Below, in pieces: positions 41,064 to 48,345 of a stretch of 64,000 nucleotides of DNA (position 1 is its first letter; the number at the start of each line of letters is the position of its first letter). The translations under genes were made by a program, and so were the position numbers. The notes beneath the pieces were generated by a model, which made no database searches, was not told the origin of the DNA, and worked only from the letters and a program-made list of their open reading frames with translations. Source of the DNA: Bombella pollinis (GTDB taxonomy: Bacteria > Pseudomonadota > Alphaproteobacteria > Acetobacterales > Acetobacteraceae); NCBI RefSeq assembly GCF_026385485.1, contig NZ_JANIDX010000001.1, positions 349,707 through 413,706 of the forward strand, written 5' to 3'.

Positions 41064-41837
41064 TTATCGCTCGCTTAACGGTGGGAGAGGGCGTGTCCGT
41101 TTTTGCAGCCAGAGAACACCCAAAAGGTCGAAAATACCAACGAGGGCACGATTCATATTATTATATTTAGAGTGCCCATGCAGTCTTGCGCGATGTTGTG
41201 TTTCTATACAAATGAGCGGGGCACCATAGCTTTGCATTAAAGCAGGTAAAAAACGATGAAGCCCCTCAAAATGGGGAAGGGTAAGGAAAAGGTCGCGTTG
41301 AAAGAGCTTTAGCGGCCCGCCGGTATCGGGGCAATGGTCGTGTAGAAGATGTTGACGAAGGGTGTTTGCAAGCCGGGTCGCAAAGCGGCGAGAGAAGGAA
41401 TCACGCCTTTTCCGGCGGACCCCAACAATGAGCGGGGCTGGGCTTTTCACCCCATGGGTTGTCTCATAAGTGTGGCGCGCAGCCAGCATGGTTTGGATGA
41501 AAGCGGGATTGTCCTGCCCATCACCATCCATTGTGGCAATCCACGGCGCATGCGCGGCACGAATAGCGGAGCGGAGTGCGGCGGATTTTCCCATACGCGT
41601 GGGATGAACGATAATCCGCAACTGGGGGAGGAGGTGTACTTTAGCCTCTAGCAGCTTTTGCTGTGTTGTATCGGTGCTACCGTCATCAACAATGATAACC
41701 TCCGCTGGAGGGAGGTCCGTTAAAACTGTGCAGAGTTCCTCACATACGGGGAGGATATTATCGCTCTCGTTAAAAACGGTAATGACGACAGCCAGCAAGG
41801 GATTATGTGGCTTACTGGCTGTCAGTGTGCTGGTCAT
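41064..41837 (-). CDS. Polyprenyl-phosphate glycosyltransferase (DPM1-like GT2)
   Basis: A 257-aa GT-A glycosyltransferase with VVITVFNESDNILPVCEEL, the donor-site EVIIVDDGSTDTT, the DxD-like ATMDGDGQDNPAF, and the acceptor segment CPDTGGPLKLFQRDLFL. The layout matches ArnC/dolichol-phosphate mannose synthase enzymes that charge polyprenyl phosphate, but it lacks the C-terminal transmembrane pair of ArnC. Its ATG overlaps the TGA of atpF (ATGA), coupling it to the F0 operon. The downstream ArnT-like protein probably uses its product. Confidence 0.82.
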   Translation of the reverse strand: MTSTLTASKPHNPLLAVVITVFNESDNILPVCEELCTVLTDLPPAEVIIVDDGSTDTTQQKLLEAKVHLLPQLRIIVHPTRMGKSAALRSAIRAAHAPWIATMDGDGQDNPAFIQTMLAARHTYETTHGVKSPAPLIVGVRRKRRDSFSRRFATRLANTLRQHLLHDHCPDTGGPLKLFQRDLFLTLPHFEGLHRFLPALMQSYGAPLICIETQHRARLHGHSKYNNMNRALVGIFDLLGVLWLQKRTRPLPPLSER

Positions 41838-42340
41838 GCAGCCTTGTCATTAAGGGCTTGCGGCAGTTGCTTTAGCCCATCAGTGATGAGTTTATGAGCA
41901 AGGGAGGAATCTGCCGCGAGGTCTTTTTGGAGGACATCCTTTGCAGCAGCAAGCGCGAGGGCCGCGGCTTGCTCACGAATGTCACGCAGGGCGGCTTGCT
42001 CTGCAATATGAATGCGCTCGCGAGCAAGTTTCTCATGGCGGGCCACCATATCATCAACATCACGCTCAGCTTGGGCGCGCAGACGCTGTGCCTCTAGCTT
42101 GGAGGATGTGATGAGCTGTTGGGCTTCCTCTTGAGCGTGCTTTAGGTCGCGTTTGGAATCCTCAAGCATTTGCTCAGCTTCACGGCGGAGGCGTGTTGCC
42201 TCATCCAAATCCTTGCGGATCTCATCTGCGCGTTCATCAAGCTTAGAGGCTATGGTTTTCCAGAGCTTACGCCCAAAGATGACGAAGAACAGAACGAAAG
42301 CGAGAGATGACCAAAAACGGGGTTCATGAAACATGCTCAC
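41834..42340 (-). CDS. atpF: ATP synthase F0 subunit b
   Basis: A 168-aa stator subunit: one N-terminal membrane helix (FWSSLAFVLFFVIFGRKLW) and a long charged helix (KLDERADEIRKDLDEATRLRREAEQ) that dimerises with b' and holds F1. Length and heptad pattern are typical. It overlaps b' by 17 bases upstream and the GT2 gene by 4 bases downstream. F1 genes are not in the window, as expected for alphaproteobacteria where F0 and F1 operons are separate. Confidence 0.93.
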   Translation of the reverse strand: MSMFHEPRFWSSLAFVLFFVIFGRKLWKTIASKLDERADEIRKDLDEATRLRREAEQMLEDSKRDLKHAQEEAQQLITSSKLEAQRLRAQAERDVDDMVARHEKLARERIHIAEQAALRDIREQAAALALAAAKDVLQKDLAADSSLAHKLITDGLKQLPQALNDKAA

Positions 42341-42908
42341 CTCCTGCAGTATGAGCGCGCTCTATAGCAGAGGCTACAGAGTGATGATCGGCTTTACCAA
42401 TGAGGCGTTCAATAAGAGTTGTGGCGGTATTTGTAGCGATGCCACTAACATGATTGAGGGCCTTGGTGCGCGATTGTGCAATGCGGGTCTCCGCATCACG
42501 GATTTCAGTATTAAGGCGAGCAAGTGTCTCGCTAACCTCATGCTGAATGTTCTTCTTAGCTGTATCGCGAATCTCTTGAATGATAGCGTGAGCATCATCA
42601 AAAGCTTTATCGCGTGCTTCATGGAGCTCTTTTTGGGCTTTGTCAGCATCTTGCTTAGCGCGGCGGGCAAGGTCAAGATCGCTCTTGATGCGTTGGTCAC
42701 GCGCCTTCAGCACATTAGCAACCCGTGGCAAAGCAGAGCGGCTTAGAAGCAGATAGAAGATGAAGAAGATGATGGCACCCCAGAGCACCTGGCCCTGCAC
42801 ATAAGGGTCGTTAAAGTGGAGCTGGGGCATGCCTTCCGCCACGGCCCGGCCCGGTAAGGCCGCAAGGGGGGCGGCGGCAGACAGGAGGAAACGAGGCGTA
42901 AGGCGCAT
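42324..42908 (-). CDS. atpG: ATP synthase F0 subunit b'
   Basis: A 194-aa second stator chain. It differs from b by an N-terminal extension that looks like a signal sequence (RFLLSAAAPLAALPGRAVA) before the membrane helix QVLWGAIIFFIFYLLLSR. A long coiled-coil follows (DLARRAKQDADKAQKELHEAR). b/b' heterodimers are usual in alphaproteobacteria and cyanobacteria. It lies between atpE and atpF, with an 11-base gap to atpE. Some databases call this gene atpG or atpF2; the symbol is not unique. Confidence 0.88.
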   Translation of the reverse strand: MRLTPRFLLSAAAPLAALPGRAVAEGMPQLHFNDPYVQGQVLWGAIIFFIFYLLLSRSALPRVANVLKARDQRIKSDLDLARRAKQDADKAQKELHEARDKAFDDAHAIIQEIRDTAKKNIQHEVSETLARLNTEIRDAETRIAQSRTKALNHVSGIATNTATTLIERLIGKADHHSVASAIERAHTAGGEHVS

Positions 42909-42919
42909 CGGTCTTGCCC

Positions 42920-43147
42920 TCAGACGAAAAGGATAAGGAAGGCGATCAGCAGGGCAAAGAGGGCAATAGCCTCTGTCAAGGCAAAGCCAAGCATACCCAG
43001 GCCAAACACATGCGGGCGAGACGCCGGGTTGCGAGCGATAGAGTTTACCAGCGCAGCAAAGATGTTACCGATACCAGCACCAACACCGGCAAGAGCAATC
43101 ACGGCAAGACCAGCACCAATCTCACGAGCGGGATGAAGAAGATCCAT
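42920..43147 (-). CDS. atpE: ATP synthase F0 subunit c
   Basis: A 75-aa hairpin of two membrane helices forming the proton-driven c-ring. The first helix is Gly-rich (AGLAVIALAGVGAGIGNIF), the polar loop is ARNPASRP, and the second helix carries the proton-binding Glu in GFALTEAIALFALLIAF. This is a standard proton-type site with no sodium-motif residues. It sits between atpB and the b' gene. Confidence 0.97.
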   Translation of the reverse strand: MDLLHPAREIGAGLAVIALAGVGAGIGNIFAALVNSIARNPASRPHVFGLGMLGFALTEAIALFALLIAFLILFV

Positions 43148-43203
43148 GGTTCAGCTTCCTTTATAAGGACAGGACAAAGAGAAACGCAGGCACTGCCAGC
43201 CCA

Positions 43204-43953
43204 TTAATGGGCGACAGCCTCACGCAGGTAAATGCAGGTAAGGATGGCAAAAACATAAGCCTGTAGAAGCCCTACCAGCAGCTCAAGTGCCGTCAAAGCG
43301 ATGTTGAGAACAACAGGGGTAATTGCCAGCACATCGCCGACAACGCCAAGACCGGCAAGCATGATCGTAAAACTTGCAAAAACCTCCAACAGCACATGCC
43401 CTGCTACCATATTCGCAAAAAGACGAATGGACAGGCTGATGGGCCGGGAGATGTAGGAGAGAATCTCAATCGGTACAAGCAAAGGGGAGAGGGCAATGGG
43501 CGCACCCTCCGGCATGAAGTGCTTGAAGAAGTTTAGCCCCTGCACACGCAAAGATGTGATGATGCAAAGGATAAACACCGCCATTGCCATAGCCAGCGTA
43601 ACAACAATATGGCTGGTGAAGGTAAAGGAGAACGGCAGTAGGCCGATGTAATTCCCCGTCAGAATGAAGAAGAATAAGGCAAACACAAAGGGGAAAAAGC
43701 GCGTTCCCGCCTCCCCGATAGTATCAACGGCCAAACCGTGGATGAAGTCGTAACTCACCTCTGCGGCGGCTTGTAGGCGACCAGGCACCACGGCTTTTGG
43801 CTTCATCCCAACATAGAGGAACGTAAGCACCACAGCGGCGGAGATTACCATAAATAGCGGGGACTGGGATAACCGCAGTGCCTCACCGAAAGAACCCAAA
43901 ATCGGATGCAGTTCAAACTGTCCGAGCGCGTCAATCTTCGATCCGCTGGCCAC
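43204..43953 (-). CDS. atpB: ATP synthase F0 subunit a
   Basis: A 249-aa membrane subunit giving the two proton half-channels. The essential arginine is in the helix RPISLSIRLFANMVAGHVLL, and the last helix is LLVGLLQAYVFAILTCIYL. I use GTG at 43953 (GGGAG 9 bases before) rather than longer in-frame starts; the product then begins ASGSKIDALGQFELHPIL, as in other alphaproteobacteria. It overlaps the end of atpI by 23 bases. Confidence 0.94.
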   Translation of the reverse strand: MASGSKIDALGQFELHPILGSFGEALRLSQSPLFMVISAAVVLTFLYVGMKPKAVVPGRLQAAAEVSYDFIHGLAVDTIGEAGTRFFPFVFALFFFILTGNYIGLLPFSFTFTSHIVVTLAMAMAVFILCIITSLRVQGLNFFKHFMPEGAPIALSPLLVPIEILSYISRPISLSIRLFANMVAGHVLLEVFASFTIMLAGLGVVGDVLAITPVVLNIALTALELLVGLLQAYVFAILTCIYLREAVAH

Positions 43954-44290
43954 GCTGGTCTCTCCCGTTTTCTTGTGCCCTATTCTGAGGGGCATCTGTA
44001 ACATTCACAACACGCCAGACATTCCGCAAGCCGGCTGCCATGCCAAGCATAGCAAAGCCAATCATAAACGCAGGCTTACATCCTGTCCATCGGTCAAGTT
44101 CATAACCAATGCCCAGACCAACGGCAACACCAGCCACGAGATCACTTGCAATACGGAAGGCCATTCCTAATGCAGAATCTTCGGACAAGGCGGCAGTTTT
44201 TCGGGGGGTATTTTTTGGGGTCAGCTTTTGCTCCATATGAGCAAGACGCTCATTGAACTGGCTGTATCTGGTTGTGTCGTGGTTGCTCAC
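43931..44290 (-). CDS. atpI: ATP synthase subunit I (AtpI)
   Basis: A 119-aa two-helix membrane protein that helps c-ring assembly or Mg uptake. Helices are at about GMAFRIASDLVAGVAVGLGIGYELD and KPAFMIGFAMLGMAAGLRNVWR, the usual AtpI pattern. It is the first gene of the F0 operon and overlaps atpB. GTG at 44290 is supported by a GGGG run about 9 bases upstream; the frame is open to 44332. Confidence 0.85.
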   Translation of the reverse strand: MSNHDTTRYSQFNERLAHMEQKLTPKNTPRKTAALSEDSALGMAFRIASDLVAGVAVGLGIGYELDRWTGCKPAFMIGFAMLGMAAGLRNVWRVVNVTDAPQNRAQENGRDQRGQRIED

Positions 44291-44432
44291 GCTACAATAC
44301 CCCAAAATGTCCTGCATCATTGCGATGGACACAAAGTAGCTAGACAGGGCATGAGGCTGATGTCAACGACCTGAGCGCATCCCTCCTGCCCACTGAGCGA
44401 AGGGCTACTAAATTATAGTGAAAAAACAACCC

Positions 44433-45983
44433 TTAGCTAACAAGTCGCAACCTTTGGTTTTTTGTGCGAGAGGATGTTTTATGCTCATCTGGCCCAAAAG
44501 GAAGCATGGGCGGCTCTTGTTGTTTATCGTTAGAGTCCGCTGGAGCATCAGGCATATGATGACCAAGATACGCATCCGATAACGCACGGAAGGCATAATC
44601 TAGCATAGAGGTCGCATAGCGGGCCACATCATCGCCTTCAACGGTACCGCACGCACCGAAGCGAGAATAAGCAAATTGCTCGACAAACATTTCTAAAGGT
44701 ACACCGCATTGCAGGCCAATACTCACGGCTTGGCTGAAGCACTCCATCAGGCCGCGTGCCATGGGGCTTTCCCGTGGGGGAGCGAGGGATAGGGCGGCGA
44801 GGCTGCCATCTTCAAACTCGCTGGTCCGCATAAAAAGGCGATGCCCGCCAATGGAGGTGCGCTGGCTAAAGCCGCCTTGCCGCATGGGTAAGGGGCGGCG
44901 GACGCCACGGCCTAGCTTGTCTTTTAGGTCATCTATTTCTGGCTCAGGCAGAGCAGGAAGATAATCGCAAAAAGGCATAACAGCTTCATGCATCTGTGCA
45001 TGAGCTTCCGCACCGGCGGGATGAAGTGGGCTTTGTCCCTCCAATGTGAGGGCTAAAGCGGCCTCTGGGGAGAGGCCCTTATGGGCGAGGCGGTTGAGAG
45101 TTGAGGCTCGCAATGTGCCGTGTTGCGTAACAAGGGAGAAAATTGGCCCTAAGCCGCAGGCTTCGACATCAAGTAGAGCATCAACCATGCCGGGGCTAGA
45201 AAAGCCCGTCTCGATAGGGCTGAGGGTGGTTACGCTCTGTAGTGCGCTAGTGATGGCGATAGCGGTCTTCTCAATTTCTGGATGATGAGGGCAGTGGAAG
45301 GCCTTAGCCGGTTTTGCTGTGCCAGCACGGGCAATGAGCTGCGTAAGATGGCTTATCGCTTTGGCAAAATCACGCCCTTCTGTGCTGTCATATTCCATAC
45401 CAAGGGCGGCAAGGCAGGCATCAAGGTCGCTCAATAAGATTAGCCCGACAGGCCCATCATCATGGTGAGCAGGGGCAGGATCATCAAAGAGGGGAAGTTC
45501 CCCACTGCGATAAGGCCGCTGCGCTGCGTCTAACCGGCGCAAGCTATCGCAGGCTAATTTAAGGCAAGCGGCAAAATGTTCAGTTGCAAAAAGACCATCC
45601 TGCACAAAGCCGGAGAGCCTTACAATAAAGCCCGGTTGTCCGTCAGGGTCATTGCGCCATAGGGCAGCATTGGGGGCCATTTGCTGCATTAAAAGCAGAT
45701 ACGATAAGCTCCGCCCCGCCGGTGGGGTCCCTTGGGGGGTGTGGGGTAAGAGCGGTGTAGAATCAATAAGGTCCACCCAGCGCGCGGCTTCACTTGCGAG
45801 GCGGATAGGCCCGCCTTCTGCCGGGGTGAGCTGGATGAGTGCCTGAGCGGCATCATCACTCCACACAGAGGGAACGGTCACCGAACGCAGGTTAGAGCTG
45901 TCCGAGTCTATGCTTATTTGAAGCGTTCTCATATGAACGCCATTCCAGTGAAGATGCGCTTTCATGATGACGAGTCTAGTCAT
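44433..45983 (-). CDS. NrdJ-like TSCPD-domain protein, probably not a full reductase
   Basis: A 516-aa protein (start uncertain; ATGs at 45983, 45965 and 45932 lack good ribosome sites). The last third matches the C-terminal TSCPD region of adenosylcobalamin-dependent ribonucleotide reductase: HRLFMRTSEFEDGSL, SIGLQCGVPLEMFVEQF, YATSMLDYAFR. The middle also looks NrdJ-derived (LGMEYDSTEGRDFAKAI, VEACGLGPIFSLV). I cannot find the finger-loop and thiyl-radical cysteine motifs, and it is about half the length of NrdJ, so it is likely a diverged paralog with a regulatory or unknown role. It is upstream of atpI on the same strand. Confidence 0.65.
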   Translation of the reverse strand: MTRLVIMKAHLHWNGVHMRTLQISIDSDSSNLRSVTVPSVWSDDAAQALIQLTPAEGGPIRLASEAARWVDLIDSTPLLPHTPQGTPPAGRSLSYLLLMQQMAPNAALWRNDPDGQPGFIVRLSGFVQDGLFATEHFAACLKLACDSLRRLDAAQRPYRSGELPLFDDPAPAHHDDGPVGLILLSDLDACLAALGMEYDSTEGRDFAKAISHLTQLIARAGTAKPAKAFHCPHHPEIEKTAIAITSALQSVTTLSPIETGFSSPGMVDALLDVEACGLGPIFSLVTQHGTLRASTLNRLAHKGLSPEAALALTLEGQSPLHPAGAEAHAQMHEAVMPFCDYLPALPEPEIDDLKDKLGRGVRRPLPMRQGGFSQRTSIGGHRLFMRTSEFEDGSLAALSLAPPRESPMARGLMECFSQAVSIGLQCGVPLEMFVEQFAYSRFGACGTVEGDDVARYATSMLDYAFRALSDAYLGHHMPDAPADSNDKQQEPPMLPFGPDEHKTSSRTKNQRLRLVS

Positions 45984-46194
45984 GAAGCAGTGAGGAGGAA
46001 ACCATCCTTAGAGGGGGATAACGGGCATAAGCGTTCAGGAAAACGGGGATATAGTGGATAACTTTTTATCAGCCCGTAAAAGAGAAAAATGCTGGTGAGT
46101 GTGGCAGGGGATTGGACGTAACGCGTGGAGTCCGCTAGAGCGTTAAGGACATTCACGCATGTGATGGTTTTGTGACGGTAAAAAGGATAGAGCG

Positions 46195-46761
46195 ATGGTT
46201 ACGGGCAATGTGGGGGATATGGCCGTAAGACGAGCTGGAAAGGACCGCTTAGAACTCGCTGTAGGGCTTGTTGCAGCAGGTGTTCTAGCGGTGTTAATTG
46301 TCATTGCCTTTATCGGGCGGCAGCATCCACAAGACCGGGGCTACCCTCTCCATGCGGCATTTAGTCATATTGATGGGCTTGGCGTGGGGTCGGATGTCCG
46401 CCTTGCTGGTGTGACAGTGGGGCATGTGCGGCATTTGCAGGTGGACCCGCATAATTTTCAAGCAGAGGTAACTTTCAGTGTTGCGCCGAATATTCAGCTC
46501 CCGGCTGATAGCGGTGCGATTATTACTTCTGATTCTCTCTTAGGGGGGAAATATATTGCCCTCACCCCTGGCGGGGATGCGACCATGTTAAAAGCAGATG
46601 GTGTGATTGGGGAAACGCAGGGGGCGATTAGTTTAGAGCAACTTTTGAGCAAGTTTATTTTCTCCGTCACGGATTCATTACAAAAGAAGGCTCCTCCCGC
46701 CACGCCGCCTACCGAGCCAAATCCTTCCTCAGCACAAGCCCCTGCTCAACTGACCCCGTGA
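46195..46761 (+). CDS. mlaD: Orphan MlaD-type MCE protein
   Basis: A 188-aa protein with a membrane anchor (LAVGLVAAGVLAVLIVIAFIG, about residues 22-42) and one MCE domain (about 50-130): AAFSHIDGLGVGSDVRLAGVTVGHV and TSDSLLGGKYIALTPGG. A Pro/Ala-rich tail (PPATPPTEPNPSSAQAPA) follows. It is the short MlaD of the phospholipid asymmetry system, but no mlaE/F/B/C is adjacent; the full MCE operon 7 kb away has its own longer MlaD. In alphaproteobacteria this MlaD often sits beside DUF2155, as here. Confidence 0.88.
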   Translation: MVTGNVGDMAVRRAGKDRLELAVGLVAAGVLAVLIVIAFIGRQHPQDRGYPLHAAFSHIDGLGVGSDVRLAGVTVGHVRHLQVDPHNFQAEVTFSVAPNIQLPADSGAIITSDSLLGGKYIALTPGGDATMLKADGVIGETQGAISLEQLLSKFIFSVTDSLQKKAPPATPPTEPNPSSAQAPAQLTP

Positions 46762-46771
46762 GACCATTTTT

Positions 46772-47026
46772 ATGGCAGAGCAAGACTGGCTCGATAGTGC
46801 AGGGCAGCCGATACATTGTACAGGTAAATTGCGTGTTTTGCGGGAGAATGAGGAGGAGTTACGGCAAGTTATTAAAGAGGCTTGTGCGGATGCCTTATTG
46901 ATGGATGTAGCCCCTGCTTATTTGCGCCAACATATGGAGCAGCTTATGGCTGCGATAGTCGCAGAGGCCATAGAGGGCACAAAAAGTACCAATGGTGCTG
47001 ATGCGATGGAACAGGGGGAAGGATGA
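46772..47026 (+). CDS. Small acidic protein of unknown function
   Basis: An 84-aa mostly helical, acidic protein (ENEEELRQVIKEACADALLMD, EQLMAAIVAEAIEG). No known motif. It is wedged between mlaD (10-base gap) and DUF2155 (ATGA overlap), so it is almost certainly translated from the same message. I do not recognise it; it may be a small partner of the envelope proteins around it. Confidence 0.6.
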   Translation: MAEQDWLDSAGQPIHCTGKLRVLRENEEELRQVIKEACADALLMDVAPAYLRQHMEQLMAAIVAEAIEGTKSTNGADAMEQGEG

Positions 47027-47691
47027 GGGTTATGGGCGTAAAAAAGCGGCGTTTTAGGGGGCTGGTGGTCTGTTTGTTAGGCTCTATGCTGGGTGGGGCG
47101 GTATTATCCTCCTTGCATGCTGAGGGTGTGCGTGCTGTAGCCCCTCCTGCGACGTATCCCGCAACAAGTTGGCAGGGGCGTAATCAGGCGGTGATGCGCA
47201 TTATGCGGCGGTTGGATTCTCATGTCGGGCTTGTCTCGCTGCATGTTGGGGAGGTGGTGCAATATGGCACTTTGTCCTTAACGTTAGAGCGTTGCTTGCA
47301 AAAACCTGAAGGCCTTCCCGCCCAAGCCGCAGCGCAGGTAAAGATTGAGGAAAACCAAGAGGCTGGCAGCCCTACATTTGAGGGATGGATGTTTACCAAT
47401 GACCCCGCTTTAGGGGCTTATGCTGGGGCGTTGTATGATGTGCAGGTCGTCTCATGCGATGGTGATGCTGTGGCCCCTATGGTAGGGCCGTTGCCCCATC
47501 CATCTGTACCGTCGGTTGCAACAGCAGGGGCCCCACATGTGGAGGCCGATGGCGAGGGCAAGTCCTCCTCTCCCACGGCAGGGCAGAATGTTCATCAAGG
47601 GGATAATGGGGCATCTGGGCCCGTCTCTTTATTACCGCCAACACCTGCCCCAGCACCGCAGGCTGGGCAGGGTGAAGGGACGCAGCCCTAA
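47023..47691 (+). CDS. DUF2155 domain-containing exported protein
   Basis: A 222-aa protein with an N-terminal signal or anchor (RRFRGLVVCLLGSMLGGAVLSS). The DUF2155 domain (about 55-155) contains MRIMRRLDSHVGLVSLHVGEV, YGTLSLTLERCLQKPEG and FEGWMFTNDPALGAY, with conserved Cys in ERCLQK and VVSCDG. The C-terminal 70 residues are a Pro/Ala/Gly-rich tail. The function is unknown; the family is alphaproteobacterial and often next to mlaD. It overlaps the preceding small gene by 4 bases. Confidence 0.8.
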   Translation: MRVMGVKKRRFRGLVVCLLGSMLGGAVLSSLHAEGVRAVAPPATYPATSWQGRNQAVMRIMRRLDSHVGLVSLHVGEVVQYGTLSLTLERCLQKPEGLPAQAAAQVKIEENQEAGSPTFEGWMFTNDPALGAYAGALYDVQVVSCDGDAVAPMVGPLPHPSVPSVATAGAPHVEADGEGKSSSPTAGQNVHQGDNGASGPVSLLPPTPAPAPQAGQGEGTQP

Positions 47692-47783
47692 GGGGATGGT
47701 GTGAGGGGATGAAGTGCTTTTTCCACCCCATAGGGGTATGGTGGATGGAAGCATCGTGATGTTTATAAAAGAAGGAGAGGGAC

Positions 47784-48314
47784 ATGCTGTTTACGGATAA
47801 ACAACAGATACGTGCTGTATGGCGTGTCGGAGGGCTTTATATTCTATCCGCCCTCTTTGCTCTTCTTATTGCCTTCATTGCGGAAAATTTCTTGCATATG
47901 GTCCCTTGTGAGCTGTGCTTGTGGGAGCGTGGGCCGTGGCGGGTGCTGATAGGGATTGGCGTGTTGGTTCTGGTCTTTTCCCCGCGTTATGCGCGTTGGC
48001 TCGCTTGTATAGGGTTGGTGTGTTTGTTGGTGAGTGTGGGGTTAGGTATTTTGCATGTGGGCGTAGAGCATGGGCTTTGGCCCAGCCCCGCGGCGGAATG
48101 CCACGTGACCCCTGTCGAAGCGCATGATTTTAAAGACTGGATGGCACATTTACCCGCTCATCCGACTAAACCTTGCGACCAGCCCGATTACCCGTTGGGT
48201 TTGCCTGTGTCACTGACGAGTCTTGCGGCTCTTTATGCGTTTGGTGTGTTTGTTCTCGCACTGTGGGAAACATGGCGGTTATTCCGCTTTGTGCGGCAAC
48301 AAGTGGACGCATGA
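47784..48314 (+). CDS. dsbB: Disulfide bond formation protein B
   Basis: Inner-membrane enzyme that reoxidises DsbA and passes electrons to ubiquinone. The 176-aa protein has four membrane helices. The first periplasmic Cys pair is CELC in VPCELCLWERGPWR. The second pair is in the larger loop: AECHVTP and PTKPCDQPDYPLG. GGAG precedes the ATG. dsbA is not in the window. nadE follows after 31 bases. Confidence 0.9.
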   Translation: MLFTDKQQIRAVWRVGGLYILSALFALLIAFIAENFLHMVPCELCLWERGPWRVLIGIGVLVLVFSPRYARWLACIGLVCLLVSVGLGILHVGVEHGLWPSPAAECHVTPVEAHDFKDWMAHLPAHPTKPCDQPDYPLGLPVSLTSLAALYAFGVFVLALWETWRLFRFVRQQVDA

Positions 48315-48345
48315 GATTATAGATAGAAAGCGCGGGAGGGCGGTT

